A stretch of DNA of 64,000 bases from Nyssa sinensis (lineage: Eukaryota > Streptophyta > Magnoliopsida > Cornales > Nyssaceae), in NCBI GenBank assembly GCA_008638375.1, contig VIRR01000544.1:248001-312000 (forward strand), in the 5' to 3' direction. Below the pieces are notes generated by a model. That model was not told where the DNA came from. It searched no databases and saw nothing but the letters and a program-made list of their open reading frames with translations. Each line of letters opens with the position of its first letter. Position 1 is the first letter of the stretch. Of the stretch, positions 58,700 to 64,000 are shown in pieces. The position numbers and the translations under genes were made by a program.

Positions 58700-60238
58700 C
58701 TGGCTCAAAATAGAGAAAGTGACTTGGCTACGGATTTAAAGAGTTTTGTTGTTTACAATGGGGAGCTATATTACAAAGGTGCTGGGGGAATCTTGGCACG
58801 GTGTCTAGGACCCTCGGAAGGAGAACAACGTCTAAAAGAAGTCCACGATCAGACATGTGGAAAGGGAGATGTAAGCCTCTATAGGAGGATGTAGAGGCAG
58901 GGTTTCTATTGGCCCGCTATGATTACCCAAGCATTGGAGATACAACGACAGTGCACAAATTGTCAAGCATTTCCAAGCCGTTCAGAATGCAATTTCACTG
59001 AGCCTCTAACAGATTAGAGGCAATTTTATCTAGATTATTTGAATGAAGGTGTTCTCCCAAGCAACAAAGCAGATGCCGACGTAGTCAAAAAAAGGGCATG
59101 TCGTTTTTTTATCCATAATCAAGCACTGTACCGGCGAGGATTTTTAGATAAACCGCTCAAGTGTTTGGCAGATCATGAGGCCGCTGAGGTTCTAAAGCAA
59201 GTTCATCAAAGGGAGCACCAAGGAGGGGCCAAGCTATTCCAACAGTTGATTCAAATGGGATACTATTGGCCAACAATAGAAGGTGATACAAAACAACATG
59301 TCAAGAAATGTAAAGCTTGTCAATACCACGGAGATTTGATTCATGCCCCATCAATTAACCTTCACCATATAGGTACCCCTTGGCCATTCCATACTTGGGG
59401 ACTAGATTTAATGAGGCCGGCTAATCCTGCATCAAAGGGATATATCTGGATCCTGGTTGCAACAGAGATGTTTACAAAATGGGTAGAGGCTGTGGCATTA
59501 AAACGGGCAGTAGGACCAGCGGTGGCTAGTTTCATAAAAGAAAATATAATATGCAGATTTGGGATCCCCAAAGTTTTGCTCTCCGACAATGGCACTCCGT
59601 TTATCAACAAACAAATGCGACAATTGCTCGCTTCATATGGAGTTGAACACCACAAATCTACTCCTTATTACCCATAAGGTATTGGCCAAGCTGAAGCCAC
59701 TAATAAGACACTATTGAAAATCTTGAGTCGTACCCTCCATGACTCACCAAAATCATGGGTGGAACAGCTTCCCCTCGCATTATGGGCATACAGAACGTCA
59801 AGACGACGGTCCACACAAGCAACTCCATTCTCTCTAGTCTATGGGGAGGAGGCCATATTACCACCAGAAATTGAGATCCCTTCAGCCAGAATAGCTTTTC
59901 AGAGCAAAGTATCAGCGGATAGCCGAATTTACTCTTTAGAGGCATTGGATGAAAAAAGAGACAAAGCTAAAATTTCCTTGAAAACTTACCACGATCAAAT
60001 CACAAAAGCCTAAGGCACAAAGGTCAAGCTAAGGACATTCAAAGAGGGAGACCTCGTCCTTAAGGTGGCTGACCATGTGATGAGAGGAACAAAGGCGTCC
60101 AAGTTCGCTCCCAAATGGGAGGGACCATTCGTGGCGTTGAATGCCTATGAAAGTGGCTATTGCCGGCTTAAAGATGTCAAAAATGGAAGGAGAACAGGTC
60201 CTATCAATGCTAAGTGGATTAAATTGTATTGTGCTTAG
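58700..60238 (+). pseudogene. Gypsy element 2: integrase
   Basis: Zinc module at about 59215-59320 (HQREHQGGAKLFQQL ... CKACQYHG). Core 59390-59700 with WGLDLMRPANPAS, SDNGTPFIN near 59585, and GQAEATNKTL after a TAA at 59676. The C-terminal part 59714-60238 has TPFSLVYGEEAILPPEI, then WEGPFVALNAYESG, and ends at TAG 60236-60238 with no chromodomain. A few stops (58697, 58891, 59676, 60011) break it. Confidence 0.9.
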
Positions 60239-60668
60239 ACACCAATTGTAATCCCGACACTCTTCATTAATAAAATTCCTCTATTTTCATATTTTGGGAG
60301 TACAATTCCAACCAAATGGGAAAGTTTTGGAATCCGTTTAAATCACGACACAACTCACTACCAGAGTTAATGTGTCACTACACAATGATGTCCGCCTTGA
60401 GAAAAAAGGAGTACTGGACGACGTACATTACTTCTGGCCTAGACAGGAGAATAACTTGAGATCAACATGGACTAATTCTCTACCTAAGGATAGGGATCAA
60501 ATAAATCCATAATTATGTGGTACCAATAGTACGAACCCAGGTTCTCCACTTAGTCAGATCTCGATGAAAAGTTATCTCCACTAAATATTTAACCAAAGAA
60601 AGCAAGGTCGCTCTTTTATTTTATGGATATACCTAACCAAGGATGAATAAGATCCTTGACCAGGCATT
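60239..60668. other. Spacer after integrase in gypsy element 2
   Basis: Non-coding sequence with AATAAA near 60270. I see no gene. Confidence 0.3.
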
Positions 60669-60932
60669 TTGGTAGTAGTCAGAATGAATAATTTTGCCTC
60701 AAATGATGGGCACTCTTTCCTTGAAAAAGTTGGTTATGAGAAGGCTCAATGGATGCATATTGATGTGGTTGGCCCCACCCAAAATGATAAAAAGAAAGCT
60801 GCAACAGATTTTGGCATTTCAACCTTGGTGGAGCAGGTTCTGAAGAACTTTCTCTCTTTTAAATGTGTTGTTCAAGGTGAAAATATTTCAACAAAATTTT
60901 TAGAAAAAACTACATTTCTTTTGACAAGATAA
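60669..60932 (+). pseudogene. Leucine aminopeptidase (M17) C-terminal fragment, captured in gypsy element 2
   Basis: The frame GHSFLEKVGYEKAQWMHID... with VVGPTQNDKKKAATDFGIST and LVEQVLKN (about 60700-60855) resembles, by memory, the C-terminus of plant M17 leucine aminopeptidases, which reads like WMHIDMAGPVWNEKK...TGFGVATLVEWV. The match would cover roughly the last 50 residues. After LVEQVLKN the frame runs on into unrelated sequence, and no other aminopeptidase part lies nearby. So it would be a broken fragment, probably carried as a passenger. Active enzymes need two metal ions and residues upstream of this segment, which are absent. Confidence 0.6.
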
Positions 60933-61327
60933 TCTAACTCCCCTTTGCGAACTTAAAAAAATTCCCCATTGGCTAACCAAAAATACCTTGGGCTCTAGGA
61001 ACTACCACGTTCTATTTCCACCCAATTAATGGTATACAATGCTATCCAATTCTACAATTCCTGGCAAAAAAAAAAATCTTTGGTAAATAAAGTCCAAAAG
61101 AGGAGAAGTCCATCAGAATCTTTACTGAGGCATTGGTAAGAAAGAGCTGTTATATGCACATCACCAAATCCTTTTTGTTTCTCTCCTCTCAAACAGCCCA
61201 CAACGTGGCATTGTGGCATTATAAAGAAACATATATTAGCATAAAACAAAGAGCATCAAATAAAAGGAGACCATAGCATAAACATTTACGAAAATTCAAC
61301 TAGTAATGTCCAAAATACAAAGAAAGT
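60933..61327. other. Spacer between the aminopeptidase-like fragment and the antisense gene of gypsy element 2
   Basis: Non-coding, AT-rich. It would hold the 3' end of the - strand gene. I see no further gene. Confidence 0.3.
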
Positions 61328-63990
61328 CTAGAACAAGCCTTTAGTAGCTTTTGAGGTGATAGAAAGCCCTTGAGAAAACTCTTTTTCTTTTTCTTGGCAC
61401 AACCCCAAGAGCCTTTGTTCTTTAGCTTCTAGGTTTGAAAACCTAGCACGGGTACGGACAATCTCCTGTCTAATTTTCATTTTTTGTTGCAAGAAAGTGG
61501 AATAGAAACCACAAGGTAACAAAGAAGTCAAGTGCCTCTCCAACCACTCCACTTGGAAACCGTTAAGCTTGAAATCAGCTATAGCACACAAAAGTTCATG
61601 CATCTCGCTAATTTGAAAAGACACTATAGCTCGCTCATCTAATTGTTTAATGGTGCGGCCTAGTATATCCAACATCACAGAACGAAGCTCGGGAAGCTTA
61701 CACTTGAAATTTTCAAATGATTGAGGATACCGATCCCTGACCAAATTCAAAAAAGGCACATACTTTTCACCCACCATATCCCCAAACCATAAAACCCTGT
61801 TGTACCTCCGAGAAATGGGACGATGAGAACTAGTAGGGACATTTGGGATGGATCTATCACCACAGCTAGGTAGTGTTTATCTCGTTACGGCTACACATGC
61901 CAAATCCGCAGCACTACTACTCGAAATAGCTTCTAAAGGTTTCACGGTCCCATCATTTTGAACAATTTCCCCGATCTCTACAGACTCAACAGTATTTTGC
62001 AATACGTTGATATCTACATTAAGAATAATCTCTGAAGCCTTCAAACCTTCACCCCCAACTCCAGCTTGGGAGCCTAACATACCCTCAGCAACAGTAAGAG
62101 GTCGTCGATTGTAAACTCTTGTTCTCAAAAATAGGTCTCCAACTTTATCTATTTTTTCACCACCAACATAATCACCCCCAACCTTTTCACCCCCAACCTT
62201 TTCAAACTCAACCCCAACCTTTTCACCCACAACCTTTTCACCACCAACATACTCACCCCCAACCTTTTCAAAATCAACCCCATTCATTTCAACCCCAACA
62301 TTATCACCCCCAATCTTTTCAACACCAACATTATGACTCCCAACTTCTTCAACATCATCACCCCCAACTTTCTCAATGTCAACAACGTCAATCTCAACTC
62401 CTTCAATATCAATCTCAGTATTGTTGGCGTCAATAGAATGTTTTTTCTTTCAAAAACACACATTTATGTGGGTACAATTGGACAGGCTTCGGCACGTTAA
62501 CTCTTGCCCCTTCAACGCCAACTCCAGTACTAAGAAAGTTGTTTAACAACTCAGTCTTCTTCTCATTATCACCAAATACAGATTGTTTCCCACTCCAGTC
62601 ATCTTTGACGATTTCTGTAGTAGAGCCCACTGGTCCGCCTACCTGACCTATAAACCAAAACCACCATTAGAACCAAAAATATATACATATATATAATAAA
62701 ATATATATACATAAAACATTATACCTGGATTGGAAGTCGAAGTAGGTGGAGAAAGTTTTCTTTTCTTATGGCTTTCATGCAATAACTCAGCCTTCCGTTT
62801 CTTGATTGACAATTCATCACTTTCTCCTAAAAAAATAGGGAATAGGAAGAAGCAATATAATTTCATAATATTTTATTTTATTGTATTTTTTATTTTATTT
62901 TATTTTGCTCATAAAAATGGGGAGAGGTAAAGTAAAAAAAAAAAATTTCAAACCTGAGCTTTATTTAGAGGAATCAACCTCTTGCGAAGACGAGCCCCAC
63001 TGAAAGGATACCGGGGTAAAGATTGCACTCTCCTCAAACCTGCTACTTGATGGATCATTCCCCTTCTTGCTCCTTTGTTCCCTTTTCAAAAGAGTGCGGC
63101 TAGTATTTGAAGCCGAGGAACCAGTCTTCTTGGAAGAAGAACTGCTACTGTCACCCTTATCCCTGTTTTTCTCGGGGCTGAAATTTTCTTGTTTACCTAT
63201 TTCAGAGTATATATTTAAATACAAGAATTTATAAAAAAAAGTACTACGCAAATCCATGAGAATTTTTCTTACTGTTTGCAACATCATCCTTCGAATCATA
63301 GTCGGATGATCTCCCCGATAAGCTGTGGATTGAGCTTTCGCCATAAGCAGGCTCACTACTTTTCTCTATTCTTTTTAGCTCCTTGCCTTTACCATGACGA
63401 ACAGCAGGGGTTGAAAATTCTGCTAACAAGAAATTTCATCTTCTTTTGTCATGACCCGCAAGGCCTCATCGACCTTATCAAAATTATCAGAAGGAGAGGA
63501 GATCGATGTCTCAAAAATTTCATCCTACAATAAAAATAGTAAGAACAACTTGTAAAAAAAAAAAAAAAAAAGAGAGAAGAAAGAGTGAGGAGGAGAGGGG
63601 TGGTTAGCATTACCTCAATCTTGGCATTATGACCCTCTGCCACAGATTTCTTCTCAGACAAAAACATATTTCGGCCACATCCACCTCTATTGTGATCTTC
63701 TCCTTTTTTAGGACTAGGAAGGCATAGAGAACCATCATTTCTCAGAATCCTGGAGGGGGTTACCCTCTGCTGATCACTACAAGAAAATATCCAGAATGAT
63801 TCTAAGTTCTCCTTCCAAAAGGAAAGGCCTCCCTCTGTGTATCGACCTTTGCGAGACAAAAGAGGAATAACGAAAGAACCCCTCGAGCGGCAAATGGTGG
63901 TAAAAGATTCTATCTTAGAATAAGAAAAGCAGTCATTAAATGTTACCCTTGAGACACCTTCAGTTGGAGGACCTTGGTCTAGGCCAAACT
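61328..63990 (-). pseudogene. Antisense spliced gene of gypsy element 2 (plant-mobile-domain-like), 5' part outside window
   Basis: On the - strand, entering at the right window edge, WGRQFGLDQGPP and, near 63870-63790, RGSFVIPLLSRKGRYTEG resemble the plant mobile domain (PMD) family. Introns are visible: donor at 63613 and acceptor at 63525 (89 bases, with a long T run), then others near 62946-62870 and 62725-62650. A middle exon (about 62430-62150) encodes a repeat of V/I-GG/V-E units such as VGGEKVGGDYVGGEK. The last exon, 61777-61328, has VPFLNLVRDRYPQSF and an alpha-helical, Glu/Lys/Arg-rich end. Frames are mostly open, but a stop near 63432 and other breaks suggest decay; I cannot rule out an active gene. 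Similar antisense genes in Tat elements, and PMD genes in plant transposons, are known; the function is not. Confidence 0.6.
62150..62412 (-). repeat. Coding minisatellite in the antisense gene of gypsy element 2
   Basis: Imperfect units of about 15 bases (on the + strand: CCCCCAACCTTTTCA, ACCAACATAATCACC and variants) recur more than a dozen times. On the - strand they encode repeats of the form VGGE(K/Y), sometimes VGVE. Unit sequence varies but the reading frame is kept, which suggests selection on the peptide, or recent expansion. Confidence 0.7.
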
Positions 63991-64000
63991 GTCGGCCCCA

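Larger units (their letters stand above)
52978..64000 (+). mobile_element. Ty3/gypsy element 2 (Tat/Ogre-like), 3' end outside window, decayed
   Basis: At least 11 kb. From the 5' end: probable LTR 52978-54043, primer site from 54046, gag, protease, RT, RNase H, integrase (to 60238), then more than 3.7 kb that holds a leucine-aminopeptidase-like fragment and an antisense spliced gene cut by the window edge. A long 3' region with an antisense ORF and no chromodomain fit the Tat group. No 3' LTR is in the window. Stops and frameshifts are scattered through gag-pol. Confidence 0.85.

Overview
The window is nuclear DNA from a flowering plant, most likely a dicot. The evidence is one intact nine-exon lipoxygenase gene, one leucine-rich-repeat receptor kinase gene, GT-AG introns, AT-rich intergenic sequence with (TA)n runs, and a large load of decayed LTR retrotransposons, a Mutator-like element and MITEs. 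I cannot name the species from the sequence.

Layout. 1-3.7 kb is the 3' end of a decayed Ty1/copia element (pol, polypurine tract, 3' LTR start). 3.72-7.78 kb is a second decayed copia element with a 209-bp 5' LTR, a tRNA-Met type primer site, gag, protease, integrase and RT; it stops in the middle of RT. 7.78-15.4 kb is a Mutator-like (MULE) region. It holds a broken MuDR-type transposase on the + strand, a broken ULP1/DUF1985-type cysteine protease gene on the - strand, and three arrays of a TTGCACC-containing minisatellite that flank and separate the two genes. 15.4-22.3 kb is AT-rich with repeats. It includes a copy of a promoter similar to that of the lipoxygenase gene, split by an insertion.

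22.5-28.2 kb is the lipoxygenase gene (+), predicted to be a cytosolic 9S-LOX of 861 residues with all iron ligands. 28.4-31.5 kb holds repeats, including a Tourist-like MITE. 31.5-35.0 kb is the receptor kinase gene (-), a two-exon MIK2-like LRR-RLK of about 1,038 residues that looks intact. 35-40.3 kb holds a duplicated promoter-side block, a long-TIR MITE and a hAT-type MITE.

40.35-51.82 kb is a complete but decayed Ty3/gypsy element in - orientation. It has two LTRs, a primer site and a polypurine tract. Between integrase and the 3' LTR it carries an extra spliced gene in antisense. 52.4-52.9 kb is a second copy of the hAT-type MITE. From about 52.98 kb to the window end lies a second Tat-like gypsy element (+), also with an antisense extra gene (plant-mobile-domain-like, spliced) and with a fragment resembling the C-terminal exon of leucine aminopeptidase.

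Only the lipoxygenase and the receptor kinase look like functional host genes. They are neighbours on opposite strands, with tail-facing 3' ends, and nothing in the sequence shows shared regulation. The recurring theme is passenger genes: three unrelated mobile elements here (one MULE, two gypsy elements) each carry a host-like or accessory gene in antisense to their own enzymes.
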